NCBI RefSeq assembly: GCF_001668675.1
Contig: NZ_LZKQ01000189.1
Coordinates: 1 to 64,000 of the forward strand
Length of the DNA stretch: 64,000 bases
Reading direction: 5' to 3'
From: Mycobacterium asiaticum
Lineage (GTDB): Bacteria; Actinomycetota; Actinomycetes; Mycobacteriales; Mycobacteriaceae
Part shown: in pieces, positions 24,716 through 34,841 of the stretch
Position numbering within the stretch: the first letter of the stretch is position 1
How the letters are laid out: each line of letters starts with the position of its first letter
The notes under the pieces: generated by a model
Told to the model about the DNA's origin: nothing
The model's database searches: none
The model's input: only the letters and a program-made list of their open reading frames with translations
Made by a program: the position numbers and the translations under genes

Positions 24716-24817
24716 TGCCCCCGGCCTAGGCGACCGGGGGCATTCAACGCCGTCGAGCGTGGGGCCTACGGCGGGCTTCGTTGCGATTTTCCTGCGTAAG
24801 GCCCACGCTCGGCGCGA
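24716..24817 (-). terminator. Two hairpins after the ferritin-like gene
   Basis: One hairpin has arms GAGCGTGGGGCCTACG (24755-24770) and CGTAAGGCCCACGCTC (24795-24810), pairing at 14 of 16 positions, with a T-rich segment in the loop. The second is TGCCCCCGG (24716-24724) / CCGGGGGCA (24734-24742), a perfect 9-bp stem. They lie between the stop of the 24825 gene and ssrA and would isolate the two transcription units. Confidence 0.6.
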
Positions 24818-24824
24818 CGGCACG

Positions 24825-25787
24825 TTAGCTGATGCCGACGGCCTCCTTGGCGATGGCGGCGACGCGGGTCTGCGCGGCGGAGATGATGCGCTGCCGCTCC
24901 TTGTGCGCCTCCTCGTAGGCGATGATGACGCGCACGTCGCGCGGCGACTCCAGATCCTTGATGGCGGCCACGGCGTCGTTGACGTTGAGGTCGTCGTAGT
25001 TCTTGATCGGCAACTCGCTGGCGTCCAGCACACCCACCGACTCGCGACCCGAGTGCAACGCATCCGCAGTGCGGTCCGCTCCCTCGTTGCGGGTGACCCG
25101 TTCAGCGGCCCGCAGCGCGGCGTTCTGCGACGCCGAGACGGCCTTCGCCGCGATCTCGCTAGCGTTGCCACCACGCTCGACCAGCTCCTTGAACGCCGGA
25201 CCCGCATTGCGCAGGGTCTCGACCGCACGGTCGATGCCGCGCGCCGACCAGGTGACCGGCAAGTTGACGAACTTCACCGCGGTGCCGGCGGCCATCTGTA
25301 CCGGGGTGCGACGCAGCGCGGCCGGACCGCCCAGCGCGTCCTCGGCCAGCACGGTGGTCAGCCAGTCGACCGTCGCCGAGTGCGCGGTGATCAGGCGGGT
25401 CGCCAACGCCTCGACGTCCTTGTTCTTCGCGGCAACGGCCAGCGCCTTGGTGTAGCGGGCGCGGTCCAGCAGCTGGTCCTCGAGCGCCAGGTCACCCAGC
25501 AGCGCCTCGTCGAACGGCTCGGCCTGTTCGGTCAGCGCCTTGACCGCGGCAGCGGCGCGGCCCAGGAACGGGCCGATCACGTCCGGGTAGCCGCCCAGCT
25601 CCCGAATCGCCGACTGAATGGCGTCGGCACGCTCACGGCCGTTCTCGGCATTCTGCGTGAGCTCGCGGCGCACCGCCTCCGTGCGAGCCTGGGCCACACG
25701 GGTTTCGGCGATCTGAATTTCGGTGTTGGTCAGATCGAGCAGAGTGCGAAGCTGCGCGAGCAATCTGGTCGTATCCGGTGAAGTCAT
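24825..25787 (-). CDS. Ferritin-like-domain conserved protein
   Basis: 320 residues, almost all alpha-helical and without membrane segments. Heptad-like stretches run through the N-terminal half (LLAQLRTLLDLTNTEIQIAETRVAQ) and the C-terminus (AYEEAHKERQRIISAAQTRVAAI). It looks like the actinobacterial ferritin-like family in which two helical bundles carry acidic and histidine residues. AGGAGGCCAAACAATA precedes the ATG, a strong ribosome site. It sits alone between ssrA and the mycothiol-type enzyme gene. Metal binding is inferred only. Confidence 0.55.
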   Translation of the reverse strand: MTSPDTTRLLAQLRTLLDLTNTEIQIAETRVAQARTEAVRRELTQNAENGRERADAIQSAIRELGGYPDVIGPFLGRAAAAVKALTEQAEPFDEALLGDLALEDQLLDRARYTKALAVAAKNKDVEALATRLITAHSATVDWLTTVLAEDALGGPAALRRTPVQMAAGTAVKFVNLPVTWSARGIDRAVETLRNAGPAFKELVERGGNASEIAAKAVSASQNAALRAAERVTRNEGADRTADALHSGRESVGVLDASELPIKNYDDLNVNDAVAAIKDLESPRDVRVIIAYEEAHKERQRIISAAQTRVAAIAKEAVGIS

Positions 25788-25936
25788 TATTGTTTGGCCT
25801 CCTAAGGCTTCCGTCGTGTAGTGGCGCAGAGCGCGCCTGTACTACTTCGGCTACCCATCCCTCCGGGGACATCAACATCTGCCGCGATCTTGTGACATAG
25901 ATCGCTTTGCAGGACGCGAGCAAACGAATTAGGCCG

Positions 25937-26782
25937 TCAAATCACAAAATTCAGATGTGTAACTATCCGCTCGGCCACGTCTTGATCACCCTCGAACGCG
26001 ATTTCTTGGCTGCGCCGCGGGCACAACGGACGTCCGCCAGCAAGCCGGGTGAACTGCAGTGCATCGACGCGAATCGCCGTCGTTGGCTCCTGTCCGCCGA
26101 AATCGTCCACCACCCGCGCGCGGCCGTTGACGGCCACACGCATCTGCCGGGCCAACGGCCCGGTCAGGTCGATGAGGACCCGCGAACCGTCCGGGGCTCC
26201 GGCGCGCTTGCCCACCACGAACCCCATCGATGTCGCGATTTCCGCGAGAGACAGTCGCGCCGCCGGACCGATCAGATCCTCGTCGGCCGACGGTCGCTCC
26301 AGGCCGACGCGGATGTCCTGTTCGTGCATCCAGCAATCGAACACCCGGATACGCATGAACCGCCCGTAGCTGTCGGGGCCCGCGGGGGTGACGCCCACCG
26401 CGTTCCACTCGTCGAGGGACATGTCTTCGAGCACTTTGCGGCGCGTCCCGGTCACCTCGCGGAACCGCTCGAGCACCGCGGCACCGGTCTCTTTGCGCAG
26501 ATGCCGCACCCAGCACTCGTTCATCACGCCGATGTCGTTGCGCACATGCTCAAGCGCGGAGACGTCAATATCGGGCGCGGGCGGGCTGATGCCTTGCAGG
26601 AACGACTCGGTGCCGATGATGTGTGACACGACGGCCTGCACGTCCCACCCGGCCAGCGCGCTGGGCGCCCGCCAGTCGGCCTCGGACAACCCGCCGAGCA
26701 ACTCATCGAGTTGATCCCACACCGTGAACAGGCCCGTCAGGACTTCGGACTTATCGAGCAGCGTTACCGGACGGTCAGCCAT
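25937..26782 (-). CDS. Maleylpyruvate-isomerase-family (mycothiol-dependent, DinB-like) protein
   Basis: 281 residues. The N-terminal DinB-like four-helix bundle has LSEADWRAPSALAGWDVQAVVSHI with the metal-binding histidine, and later RVFDCWMHEQDIRVGLERP with the second His-Glu/Asp pair. The C-terminal part is an SCP2-like sheet (DGSRVLIDLTGPLARQMRVAVNGRARVV). It corresponds in position to Rv3099c next to smpB. Mycothiol-dependent chemistry is the family expectation; the substrate is unknown. Confidence 0.75.
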   Translation of the reverse strand: MADRPVTLLDKSEVLTGLFTVWDQLDELLGGLSEADWRAPSALAGWDVQAVVSHIIGTESFLQGISPPAPDIDVSALEHVRNDIGVMNECWVRHLRKETGAAVLERFREVTGTRRKVLEDMSLDEWNAVGVTPAGPDSYGRFMRIRVFDCWMHEQDIRVGLERPSADEDLIGPAARLSLAEIATSMGFVVGKRAGAPDGSRVLIDLTGPLARQMRVAVNGRARVVDDFGGQEPTTAIRVDALQFTRLAGGRPLCPRRSQEIAFEGDQDVAERIVTHLNFVI

Positions 26783-26805
26783 GTTCGGATAGTAGGCCCT
26801 TGGTG

Positions 26806-27291
26806 TCAGCCCATACCCTTGGCTCGGCGTCCGAGTTCTCGAATCACCTCACGCTGGGCGTCGCGCTTGGCCATGTCCTGGCGTTTGTCGTGCGCTTGCT
26901 TGCCGCGGGCCAAAGCCAGCTCGACCTTGACCTTGCCGTCGTAGAAGTACATCGACAACGGCACCAGCGCATAGTTGCCCTCGCGGATTTTGCCGATCAG
27001 CGTGTCGATCTGGCGCCGGTGCAACAGCAGCTTCCGGTTGCGTCGTGGTTCATGGTTCGTCCAGCTGCCGTGCCGGTACTCCGGGATGTGCACATTGCGC
27101 AACCAGATCTCGCCGTCGTCGACCGTGGCGAACGCGTCGACCAACGACGCGTGCCCCTCGCGCAGGCTCTTGACCTCGGTGCCCTGCAATGCGACACCGG
27201 CCTCGAAGACCTCGAGGATCGAGTAGTTGTGCCGCGCCTTGCGATTGCTGGCGATGATCTTCCGCCCGTCGCCGCGCGACTTGGTCGCCAC
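26806..27291 (-). CDS. smpB: SsrA-binding protein SmpB
   Basis: 161 residues, full length. Signature [31 protein letters not shown] opens the OB fold; the RNA-binding [10 protein letters not shown] precedes the C-terminal tail [15 protein letters not shown], which enters the mRNA channel. It binds tmRNA and delivers it to stalled ribosomes. The GTG start lies 2 bp after the ftsX stop, so it is co-transcribed with ftsEX. Confidence 0.97.
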   Translation of the reverse strand: MATKSRGDGRKIIASNRKARHNYSILEVFEAGVALQGTEVKSLREGHASLVDAFATVDDGEIWLRNVHIPEYRHGSWTNHEPRRNRKLLLHRRQIDTLIGKIREGNYALVPLSMYFYDGKVKVELALARGKQAHDKRQDMAKRDAQREVIRELGRRAKGMG

Positions 27292-27293
27292 CG

Positions 27294-28196
27294 CTACCGC
27301 CGGATGTAGATGCGCAGCGTCGCGTACGCGGTCAACCCCGACATCGCCACGCCGAGCAACAGCAGGATCGGCGAGATATAGAGGATGTCGGCGTAGTCGA
27401 CCCTGGCGATCAGGTTGGCTTGATAGAACTCGTTCAGCGCATCGTCCAAGAACAATGCCCGCACCAGTATCAGGCCGGCGATCGCAATGCCCACACCAAT
27501 CGTTGCCGCGAGCGTCGCCTCCACCAGGAACGGCAGCTGGGTGTACCAGCGACTCGCGCCTACCAGCCGCATGATGCCGATCTCGGTGCGACGGGTGTAG
27601 GCCGCGACCTGAACCATGTTGGCTATCAACAGAATTGCCCCGACCGCTTGGACCAGAGCGACCGCGAAGGCCGCATTACTCAGCCCGTTCAACACGGCGA
27701 ACAGCCGGTCGATCAGCTCCTTCTGGTTCAGCACCGACTGCACACCGGGCTGGGGCGGCGGCCCCATCATCTCGGCGTCAAAGTCCTTGTGCTGTTCGGG
27801 GTTGTTCAGCTTGACGATGAACGACGCCGGGAAGGAGTCCTTGCCCGCCACGTCCTTGTACTGCGGGAATTTGCGGATCGCGTCGTCATAAGCCTGCTGA
27901 CGGTTCAGGAACCGCACCGACTTGACGTCCTGTCGCTTCTCGATCTTCTCCCGCAGCGCCTTGCACGGATTGTCGCTGCAGGTCGGGTCGTTGGCAGAGA
28001 CATCGTCGGTGAGGAACACCTGGGTCTCCACCCGGTCCAGGTAAATGGCCCGCGAGTTCTCGGCCAGGCGCACTACCAGCAATCCGCCACCGAACAGGCC
28101 GATCGAGATGGCCGTCGTCAGGATCATCGCGATCGTCATGGTGACGTTGCGACGAAATCCGGTAAGGACCTCGTTGAGTAGGAATCCGAAGCGCAC
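27294..28196 (-). CDS. ftsX: Cell division protein FtsX
   Basis: 300 residues. There is an N-terminal membrane helix, a large outside domain (about 45-165, with paired cysteines in [20 protein letters not shown]), and three C-terminal helices. FtsX and the FtsE ATPase form the complex that activates peptidoglycan hydrolases at the septum. The GTG start follows the ftsE TAA with no gap, so the two are strictly coupled. Confidence 0.97.
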   Translation of the reverse strand: MRFGFLLNEVLTGFRRNVTMTIAMILTTAISIGLFGGGLLVVRLAENSRAIYLDRVETQVFLTDDVSANDPTCSDNPCKALREKIEKRQDVKSVRFLNRQQAYDDAIRKFPQYKDVAGKDSFPASFIVKLNNPEQHKDFDAEMMGPPPQPGVQSVLNQKELIDRLFAVLNGLSNAAFAVALVQAVGAILLIANMVQVAAYTRRTEIGIMRLVGASRWYTQLPFLVEATLAATIGVGIAIAGLILVRALFLDDALNEFYQANLIARVDYADILYISPILLLLGVAMSGLTAYATLRIYIRR

Positions 28197-28886
28197 TTAG
28201 CGATCCATCCCGTAGACGCCACGCTGTTCGTCGCGAACCAGCCTGCCCAGTGACAACTCGACCACACGCTGGCGCATCGCGTCCACAATGTGATGGTCGT
28301 GCGTCGCCATCAGCACGGTGGTCCCGGTGCGGTTGATCCGCTCCAACAGATCCATGATGTCCTTACTGGTGTCTGGGTCGAGGTTGCCGGTGGGCTCGTC
28401 GGCCAGCAGCACCAGCGGCCGGTTGACGTACGCGCGGGCGATCGCCACCCGCTGTTGCTCACCACCGGAGAGTTCGTGCGGCAATCGGTTCGCTTTGCCC
28501 GACAAGCCAACCGTTTCGAGCACTTCGGGCACCACCCGGTTGATCGCGTCGGTGCGCCGGCCGATGACCTCCAGCGCGAAGGCCACGTTGTCGTACACCG
28601 TCTTCTGCTGCAGCAGCCGGAAGTCCTGGAAGACGCACCCGATCACCTGACGCAGCTTCGGCACGTTGCGGCCGCGCAACTTGTTGACATGGAACTTCGA
28701 CACCCGGATGTCGCCGGATGTCGGTGATTCCGCCGCCAGCAGCAGCCGCATGAATGTCGACTTGCCCGAACCCGACGGACCGATGAGGAAAACGAACTCA
28801 CCCTTGTCGATCTTGACGTTGATGTCATCCAAGGCCGGACGGGCCGACGATTTGTACTGCTTGGTGACATGTTCCAGGGTGATCAT
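28197..28886 (-). CDS. ftsE: Cell division ATP-binding protein FtsE
   Basis: 229 residues from ATG at 28886, matching the M. tuberculosis length; a GTG one codon upstream is in frame. Walker [11 protein letters not shown]-loop VFQDFRLL, signature LSGGEQQR, Walker [13 protein letters not shown] and H-loop ATHDHHIV are all intact. It energises FtsX at the division site. It is the first of ftsE-ftsX-smpB. Confidence 0.97.
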   Translation of the reverse strand: MITLEHVTKQYKSSARPALDDINVKIDKGEFVFLIGPSGSGKSTFMRLLLAAESPTSGDIRVSKFHVNKLRGRNVPKLRQVIGCVFQDFRLLQQKTVYDNVAFALEVIGRRTDAINRVVPEVLETVGLSGKANRLPHELSGGEQQRVAIARAYVNRPLVLLADEPTGNLDPDTSKDIMDLLERINRTGTTVLMATHDHHIVDAMRQRVVELSLGRLVRDEQRGVYGMDR

Positions 28887-28930
28887 CACGGCACGCCAGT
28901 GTAGCGGGGTGTTTCGTCGAGCCGCGAAAC

Positions 28931-29380
28931 TCAGCGACCGGGAGCCGGCAAACCGGGCAGCAACGGCGCCGGCGGTGGCGGATTCGGACTAGGCGTTGAC
29001 GTCGGCGTGCAGAACGGCGGGATGCACGGCAACTGGATCAACGGCGTGGTCGTTGTGGTGGTCGTCGGCGGCGGGGGCGTCGTCGTCGGGGTCGGCGTCT
29101 GGGTGGGGGTTACGGACGTCGACGGCTGCTGTACCCGGGTGCGCGGCACCCAGGTGTAGTTGGGGTCGGGCACGAACCCCGGCGGCACCACCTGAGACGG
29201 CGGCGTAGTGCTGCGCGGCTCCTCGCGCGGGCTGTAGGTCTCGTAGGTCCACCACAGCGCGAGGAACGCGACGATCAGCACCAAGGTCGACGTGCGGACA
29301 CGGCCGCCGAACAGGTGGCTCGGTGCGCGCCGCTCCCCCCTGTCTCGGCGCTTGTGCAGCAGGTTCGGCTTCAATTTCAT
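28931..29380 (-). CDS. Proline/threonine-rich membrane-anchored protein (Rv3103c-like)
   Basis: 149 residues. A basic N-terminus (about 1-28) and one membrane helix (about 31-46, [15 protein letters not shown]) precede an extracellular tail of proline-threonine runs (about 75-149) with a single pair of cysteines (LPCIPPFC). The start overlaps the channel gene stop by 4 bp, and the gene sits between prfB and ftsE as Rv3103c does. A wall- or septum-spanning role is possible given the neighbours; none is proven here. Confidence 0.75.
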   Translation of the reverse strand: MKLKPNLLHKRRDRGERRAPSHLFGGRVRTSTLVLIVAFLALWWTYETYSPREEPRSTTPPSQVVPPGFVPDPNYTWVPRTRVQQPSTSVTPTQTPTPTTTPPPPTTTTTTTPLIQLPCIPPFCTPTSTPSPNPPPPAPLLPGLPAPGR

Positions 29381-30378
29381 CGCTGCGCCACCGAACCCTT
29401 GTCCGCGCCCGTCACCTCACTGCGCTCCGGGTCAGGGACGCCTCCGTCGTCGACAACCCCGACCGTCGCGTCGGCTGCGGTGACGATGCCGGCGCGGGCC
29501 AGCGCGCGGATGACCAACACCCGCAACTGTCGCCCCGCCTCGAACTGCTTGCCCGGTAGCGTGCGCGCCACCAAGCGCAGCGTAACGGTGTTGACCTCAA
29601 TGCTCTCCACACCCATCACGGTGGGCGCATCGAGCAGCAACTCGCCCAGCACCGCGTTGTCAAGGGCACGCTCACACTCCTGGTGCAGGACTTCGTTGAC
29701 CCGGTTCAGGTCGGCGCTGGTCGAGACCGGGATGTCGACCACCGCGCGCGCCCAGTCCTTGGACAGGTTGATGGTCTTGACGATCGAGCCGTTGGGAATG
29801 GTGAACAACTCACCGTCCGACGAACGGAGCCGGGTGACCCGCAGCGTGACGTTCTCGACGGTGCCGCGCGCCTCCGCCGCGACCCCGGTAACCGTCAGCG
29901 ACACCAAATCTCCGAAGCCGTACTGCCGCTCAACGATGATGAAGAACCCCGACAGCAGGTCCTTGACCAGCTGCTGAGCCCCGAAACCCAGGGCGGCGCC
30001 GACGACCGTCGCCGGCGCGACGAGCCCGCCCACCGAGAACTGCAGCACGTTGCTGATCTGCATGATCACGATGATCGAGATCAGCACGATGGACACCCAC
30101 GAGATCACCGACGCCACCGCCTGGCGGTGCTTGGTCGCCTCCGAGCGCACCAGCGCGTCGCTCTCGGTGAAGCCCTCGTCGAGTGAGCGGGTCACCCGTT
30201 GCGCCACCCAGTTGACGAACCTGGCGGCCAGCACCGCGGCGATGACCAGCATCGCGATCCGCAGACCCCGGGTGATGATCCACTCACCGATCTGGCCACG
30301 CCAGAAGTCGTGCCACCGCTGCGCCGCGGAGGCGATACCTAAGGCAGGGCCCGATAAAAGCACAGTGTTAGTCGTCAT
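29377..30378 (-). CDS. MscS-family mechanosensitive ion channel (Rv3104c-like)
   Basis: 333 residues. Membrane helices lie at about 38-57 and 93-112, and the pore helix TM3 is [32 protein letters not shown], followed by the MscS beta domain (QYGFGDLV...[31 protein letters not shown]). It should open under membrane tension to release solutes. The start overlaps the prfB stop by 11 bp, and the stop overlaps the next gene by 4 bp. Confidence 0.9.
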   Translation of the reverse strand: MTTNTVLLSGPALGIASAAQRWHDFWRGQIGEWIITRGLRIAMLVIAAVLAARFVNWVAQRVTRSLDEGFTESDALVRSEATKHRQAVASVISWVSIVLISIIVIMQISNVLQFSVGGLVAPATVVGAALGFGAQQLVKDLLSGFFIIVERQYGFGDLVSLTVTGVAAEARGTVENVTLRVTRLRSSDGELFTIPNGSIVKTINLSKDWARAVVDIPVSTSADLNRVNEVLHQECERALDNAVLGELLLDAPTVMGVESIEVNTVTLRLVARTLPGKQFEAGRQLRVLVIRALARAGIVTAADATVGVVDDGGVPDPERSEVTGADKGSVAQR

Positions 30379-31483
30379 CTTTCCTGTTGCGCCACCGGAT
30401 CCCTGCTTCCAGGAACCCGTCGATGTCTCCATCCAGTACGGCCGCAGGATTGCCCACCTCGTACTCGGTGCGCAGATCCTTGACCATCTGGTAGGGGTGC
30501 AGCACGTATGACCGCATCTGGTTTCCCCAAGAGCTGCCGCCGTCGCCCTTCAAGGCGTCGAGCTCGGCGCGCTCCTCAGAACGCTTACGCTCCAACAACT
30601 TTGCCTGAAGTACCCGCAACGCCGAAACCTTATTCTGCAATTGCGACTTCTCGTTCTGGCAAGTGACGACGATACCGGTCGGGATGTGGGTGAGTCGAAC
30701 CGCCGAGTCGGTGGTGTTGACCGATTGGCCGCCCGGCCCACTCGATCGGTAGACGTCGACGCGGATGTCGCCTTCCGGGATGTCGATGTGGTCGGTGGTC
30801 TCCACCACCGGCAGCACCTCGACCTCCGCAAAAGAGGTCTGACGTCGGCTTTGGTTGTCGAACGGGCTGATCCGCACCAGCCGGTGGGTGCCCTGTTCCA
30901 CCGACAGCGTGCCGTAGGCGAACGGCGCGTGCACGGCGAAGGTGGCGCTCTTGATGCCCGCCTCTTCCGCATACGAGGTGTCGAACACCTCGACCGGGTA
31001 TTTGTGCTGTTCAGCCCAGCGGATGTACATCCGCATCAGCATCTCGGCCCAGTCGGCGGCGTCCACACCGCCGGCACCCGAGCGAATTGTGAGCAACGCC
31101 TCACGTGCGTCGTACTCGCCGGACAGCAAAGTGCGCACTTCGGTGGCCTCGATGTCGGCCCGCAACGCCTTGAGTTCGGCGTCGGCTTCGGCCAGCGCGT
31201 CGTCGGCGGCGGCACCCTCTTCCTCGTCGGCCAGCTCGTAGAGCACCGGCAGGTCGTCGAGGCGGCGGCGCAGTTCCTCGATGCGGCGCAACTCCCCTTG
31301 CGCATGGGACAGTTCGCTGGTGACCCGCTGGGCACGGTTCTGGTCGTCCCAGAGCTTGGGGTCCGACGCTTCCTGTTCGAGCTTTTCGATTCGACTCTTC
31401 AGACCGTCGACGTCCAGTACCCGTTCGACCGTGGTCAGGGTCGCGTCAAGGGCTGCGATATCTGCTTGACGGTCAAGTTCCAC
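30368..31483 (-). CDS. prfB: Peptide chain release factor 2
   Basis: 371 residues from GTG at 31483 ([13 protein letters not shown]), the same length as in M. tuberculosis. The stop-codon recognition tripeptide is SPF (in [10 protein letters not shown]) and the peptidyl-hydrolase motif GGQ is in [10 protein letters not shown]. It releases at UGA and UAA. The frame runs unbroken, so there is no autoregulatory +1 frameshift site of the E. coli type. It is divergent from fprA. Confidence 0.96.
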   Translation of the reverse strand: MELDRQADIAALDATLTTVERVLDVDGLKSRIEKLEQEASDPKLWDDQNRAQRVTSELSHAQGELRRIEELRRRLDDLPVLYELADEEEGAAADDALAEADAELKALRADIEATEVRTLLSGEYDAREALLTIRSGAGGVDAADWAEMLMRMYIRWAEQHKYPVEVFDTSYAEEAGIKSATFAVHAPFAYGTLSVEQGTHRLVRISPFDNQSRRQTSFAEVEVLPVVETTDHIDIPEGDIRVDVYRSSGPGGQSVNTTDSAVRLTHIPTGIVVTCQNEKSQLQNKVSALRVLQAKLLERKRSEERAELDALKGDGGSSWGNQMRSYVLHPYQMVKDLRTEYEVGNPAAVLDGDIDGFLEAGIRWRNRKDDD

Positions 31484-31592
31484 AGGCGCCCACGTTACCG
31501 TCAGCACCGTCTAGCATCAGAAACCATCAGTCGCACCCCCGGCTGCGACGCCCAGCCCAACGCGTCGCAACCGGCATGAACAGAAGGTCGGT

Positions 31593-32951
31593 ATGCGTCC
31601 CTACCACGTCGCCATCGTCGGCTCCGGTCCGTCGGGGTTCTTCGCCGCCGCTTCCCTGCTCAAGGCCGCCGATGCGGCCGACGAGCTGGACGTGGCCGTC
31701 GACATGCTCGAGATGCTGCCCACCCCGTGGGGGCTGGTGCGCTCCGGCGTGGCGCCCGACCACCCCAAGATCAAGTCGATCAGCAAACAATTCGAGAAGA
31801 CCGCCGCGGACCCGCGGTTCCGCTTTTTCGGCAACGTCGTCGTGGGTGAACACATCGAGGCCGCCGAACTGGCCGAGCGATACGACGCGGTGGTCTACGC
31901 CGTGGGCGCGCAGTCGGACAAACCGCTCAACATTCCCGGCGAGGATCTGCCCGGCAGTATCTCCGCGGTCGACTTCGTGGGTTGGTATAACGCGCACCCC
32001 CATTTCGAGGACAAGACACCGAATCTGTCCGGCGCCCGCGCGGTCGTGGTCGGCAACGGCAACGTCGCGATCGACGTCGCCCGCATCCTGGTCACCGATC
32101 CCGACGTCCTGGCGCAAACCGACATCGCCGACCACGCGCTGGAGTCGCTGCGGCCGTGCGGGGTCGACGAGGTGGTGATCATCGGCCGCCGCGGTCCACT
32201 GCAGACGGCGTTCACCACACTGGAATTGCGTGAACTCGGCGAGCTCGAGGGTGTCGACGTGATCGTCGACCCGGCTCAGCTGGAGAACATCACCGAAGAG
32301 GAAGCCGAGGCGGCGGGCAAGACCACCAAGCAGAACATCAAGGTGCTGCGGGGGTACGCCGAACGCGCGCCGCGCCCCAACCACCGCCGGATCGTGTTCC
32401 GTTTCCTGACCTCACCGATCGAGATCAAGGGCGAGCAGCAGGTGGAAAGCATCGTGCTGGGCCGCAACGAGCTGGTCACCGACGAGAGCGGATGGGTGTC
32501 GGCCAAGGACACCGGCGAACGCGAGGAACTGCCGGCGCAACTCGTCGTCCGCTCGGTCGGCTACCGCGGCGTGCCCACTGCGGGCCTGCCGTTCGACGAG
32601 AAGCGGGGCACCATCCCGAACACGGACGGCCGCGTGGACGGCAGCCGCAATGAATATGTCGTCGGCTGGATCAAGCGCGGCCCCACCGGGGTGATCGGCA
32701 CCAACAAGAAGGACTCGCAGGACACCGTCGACACGTTGCTGGCGGACCTGGCCGGCGCCGCCCTGTCGGACTTCCCCGCCGACCACGGCGACCGGCTCGC
32801 CGCCTGGCTGGTCGAACGGCAACCCAAAGTGGTCACCTCGGCGCAGTGGGAGGTTATCGACCGGTTCGAGCGGGCGGCCGGCGAGCCGCACGGCCGGCCC
32901 CGCGTCAAGCTGCCGAACCTGGCCAAGCTGCTACACGTCGGACACGGCTGA
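31593..32951 (+). CDS. fprA: NADPH-ferredoxin reductase FprA
   Basis: 452 residues, adrenodoxin-reductase type. The FAD-binding GSGPSG (about 10-15), EMLPTPWGLVRSGVAPDHPKIKS, the NADPH site GNGNVA(I)DVARIL, and the C-terminal GWIKRGPTGVIGTNKKDS are intact. It reduces ferredoxins that feed P450s and other iron-sulfur acceptors. AGAAGGTCGGT precedes the ATG. Its stop directly abuts the stop of the convergent agpS. Confidence 0.97.
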   Translation: MRPYHVAIVGSGPSGFFAAASLLKAADAADELDVAVDMLEMLPTPWGLVRSGVAPDHPKIKSISKQFEKTAADPRFRFFGNVVVGEHIEAAELAERYDAVVYAVGAQSDKPLNIPGEDLPGSISAVDFVGWYNAHPHFEDKTPNLSGARAVVVGNGNVAIDVARILVTDPDVLAQTDIADHALESLRPCGVDEVVIIGRRGPLQTAFTTLELRELGELEGVDVIVDPAQLENITEEEAEAAGKTTKQNIKVLRGYAERAPRPNHRRIVFRFLTSPIEIKGEQQVESIVLGRNELVTDESGWVSAKDTGEREELPAQLVVRSVGYRGVPTAGLPFDEKRGTIPNTDGRVDGSRNEYVVGWIKRGPTGVIGTNKKDSQDTVDTLLADLAGAALSDFPADHGDRLAAWLVERQPKVVTSAQWEVIDRFERAAGEPHGRPRVKLPNLAKLLHVGHG

Positions 32952-34538
32952 TCACGGGTCGAACAACACCCCGGGATTGAGGATCCCGGCCGGGTCCAGC
33001 GTGTGCTTGACCGCCCGCAGCGCCGCGGCGAACGGGCCGGGTCGTTGCCGGTCATACCACGGCCGGTGGTCGCGACCGACCGCGTGGTGGTGGGTGATGG
33101 TCCCACCGGTGGCGCTGATCGCTTCGGAGACAGCGGCTTTCATCTCGTCCCACTGTGCGTCCAGGGATCCCCACCGGCCCGCGGCATAGATCCCGTAGTA
33201 GGGGGCCGGCCCGTCGGGATAGACGTGGGTGAACCGGCAGGTCACCACGCCGGCGCCGCAGACCCGCTCGATCACGGCGCGGGCGGCACCCGTCACCGCG
33301 GCATGCAAGGTCTCGAATCCGTCCCAGGTGCAAGCGGTTTCGAAGGTCTCGGCGATGACGCCGTGACGCGCGAGGGCGTCGCGTTGGTAGGGCATGCGGA
33401 GGAACGCCGAACGCCAGCTCTCCGAAGCGTCGGCCGAACCCGGTTCGGCGCCGTGGGAGTCACGGCTGCGGCGTGCGATGACGGTGCCGCCGTGTTCGGC
33501 GGCGATCTCGATGGCGCGGTTGAGCCACGGATCTATCGGGTGGTCCGCGGATTCGAAGGCGAGCACCAATAATCCGCCGCCGACGGCGGTACCCGCATTG
33601 AGGAACGCTTCGGCGGGATCGAGCAGTCGGCAGTTCGCCGGGAACAGCCCGGCCTGCGCGATGATGCGGGTAGCGGTGACCGCGGCGGTCCAGTCTTCAA
33701 ACGCCACCGACGCGGTCACTTGCCAGCGGGGCCGGTTCTGCAGCCGCATCCACGCCTCGGTGATGACGCCGAGGGTGCCTTCGGAGCCGACGAAGAGCCG
33801 GTCCGGAGACGGCCCGGCACCCGAACCCGGCAGCCGACGGGATTCGCTGACCCCGGCCGGAGTGACCACCCGCACCGATTCGGTCAGATCGTCGATGTGG
33901 GTGTACAGGGTGGCGAAGTGCCCGCCGGCGCGGGTGGCGAGCCAACCGCCGAGGCTGGAAAAGGCGAACGACTGCGGAAAGTGGCGCAGCGTCAGGTTGT
34001 GCCGGCGCAGCTGGTCCTCGATCCATGGCCCCAGCGCCCCCGCCTGGATCCGGGCCGCCCGACTGACCTGGTCGACCTCGACCACCGCGCTCATGGCGCT
34101 GACGTCCAGCGTGATCGCCGGCGCCTCGAAGCGGGGTTCCACCCCGCCCACCACGGAGCTGCCGCCGCCGTACGGAATGACCGAAATCCGTTCGCGGGTG
34201 CACCAATCCAGCACATCGATGACATCCTGCTCACGGCGCGGGCGCACGATCAGGTCCGGAACATGGTCGAGCTTGCCCTGCAGATTGCGGGCGACGTCGC
34301 GAAATGCTTTGCCGCGCGCGTGACCTGCCCTATCGATGACCTGACTGGAGCACAGCGCCGCCAGTGCCGCCGGCGGCGTGACTCGCGGGCCGGGCAGCCC
34401 GAGCGCGGCAGGATCCGGCGGACGGTGGTCGGTGAGGTCGTGGCCGGGCAGCATCGCCGCCACGCGGGTCACCAGCTCGTCCGTCTCCTGCTGCGTGAGG
34501 GCCTGTTCGAGCGTCCCCCACCCCCACCACGAACGCAT
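32952..34538 (-). CDS. agpS: FAD-binding oxidase, alkyldihydroxyacetonephosphate-synthase-like
   Basis: 528 residues, vanillyl-alcohol-oxidase fold. PP-loop PYGGGSSVVGGVEP, then SLGGWLATRAGGHFATLYTHIDD and VGSEGTLGVITEA of the FAD domain; the C-terminal cap has HHHAVGRDHRPW, a histidine-rich active-site loop. The name follows the M. tuberculosis neighbour of fprA (Rv3107c). Ether-lipid synthesis in mycobacteria is not established, so the true substrate may differ. It is preceded 9 bp upstream by a small membrane protein gene. Confidence 0.85.
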   Translation of the reverse strand: MRSWWGWGTLEQALTQQETDELVTRVAAMLPGHDLTDHRPPDPAALGLPGPRVTPPAALAALCSSQVIDRAGHARGKAFRDVARNLQGKLDHVPDLIVRPRREQDVIDVLDWCTRERISVIPYGGGSSVVGGVEPRFEAPAITLDVSAMSAVVEVDQVSRAARIQAGALGPWIEDQLRRHNLTLRHFPQSFAFSSLGGWLATRAGGHFATLYTHIDDLTESVRVVTPAGVSESRRLPGSGAGPSPDRLFVGSEGTLGVITEAWMRLQNRPRWQVTASVAFEDWTAAVTATRIIAQAGLFPANCRLLDPAEAFLNAGTAVGGGLLVLAFESADHPIDPWLNRAIEIAAEHGGTVIARRSRDSHGAEPGSADASESWRSAFLRMPYQRDALARHGVIAETFETACTWDGFETLHAAVTGAARAVIERVCGAGVVTCRFTHVYPDGPAPYYGIYAAGRWGSLDAQWDEMKAAVSEAISATGGTITHHHAVGRDHRPWYDRQRPGPFAAALRAVKHTLDPAGILNPGVLFDP

Positions 34539-34547
34539 GCCGGTGGG

Positions 34548-34751
34548 TCAGCGCTTGAGAACGACGAAGGCCCCGAAGGCGACCAGCAGCGCCAGCGCCA
34601 GCATGATGCCCCAGCCGGCACCGGCGAATATCCAGGTGACGGCGATCAGGGCCAGAAACGGGGACGCCGCGAAAAGCGCGATTCCAGGGTTCTGCCTGAT
34701 CACCGCCAGCGCGCTCTTGGCCCGGATCGGGTCGATTTCCTTGCCTGCCAT
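34548..34751 (-). CDS. Small two-helix membrane protein
   Basis: 67 residues from ATG at 34751 (MAGKEIDPIRAKSAL). Two adjacent hydrophobic helices (about 24-42 and 45-63) end in a short basic VVLKR. It lies 9 bp upstream of agpS on the same strand, so it is likely co-transcribed. I do not recognise the family. Confidence 0.5.
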   Translation of the reverse strand: MAGKEIDPIRAKSALAVIRQNPGIALFAASPFLALIAVTWIFAGAGWGIMLALALLVAFGAFVVLKR

Positions 34752-34841
34752 TCGTTCAGAATGCCAGGTGAGCGGCACAATGCAAGCCGGTCAAGCCGAT
34801 CGGCGAGGATGAATGTGACAAGCCGAGAGGGGTGGCACCAA

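Noticed and set aside
24543..25781. A 412-codon plus-strand open frame opposite the ferritin-like gene and part of ssrA
   Set aside because: It runs through tmRNA sequence and mirrors the real helical protein on the minus strand; it shows no recognisable domain.
30368..31483. Programmed +1 frameshift in prfB
   Set aside because: The frame is uninterrupted from the start codon; there is no internal UGA with a CUU slip site near codon 25.
33720..34841. A 374-codon in-frame upstream extension of the acyl-CoA dehydrogenase at 34842
   Set aside because: The extension is antisense to agpS and has arginine/glycine-rich nonsense composition. The ATG at 34842 has a good ribosome site and begins the family sequence.
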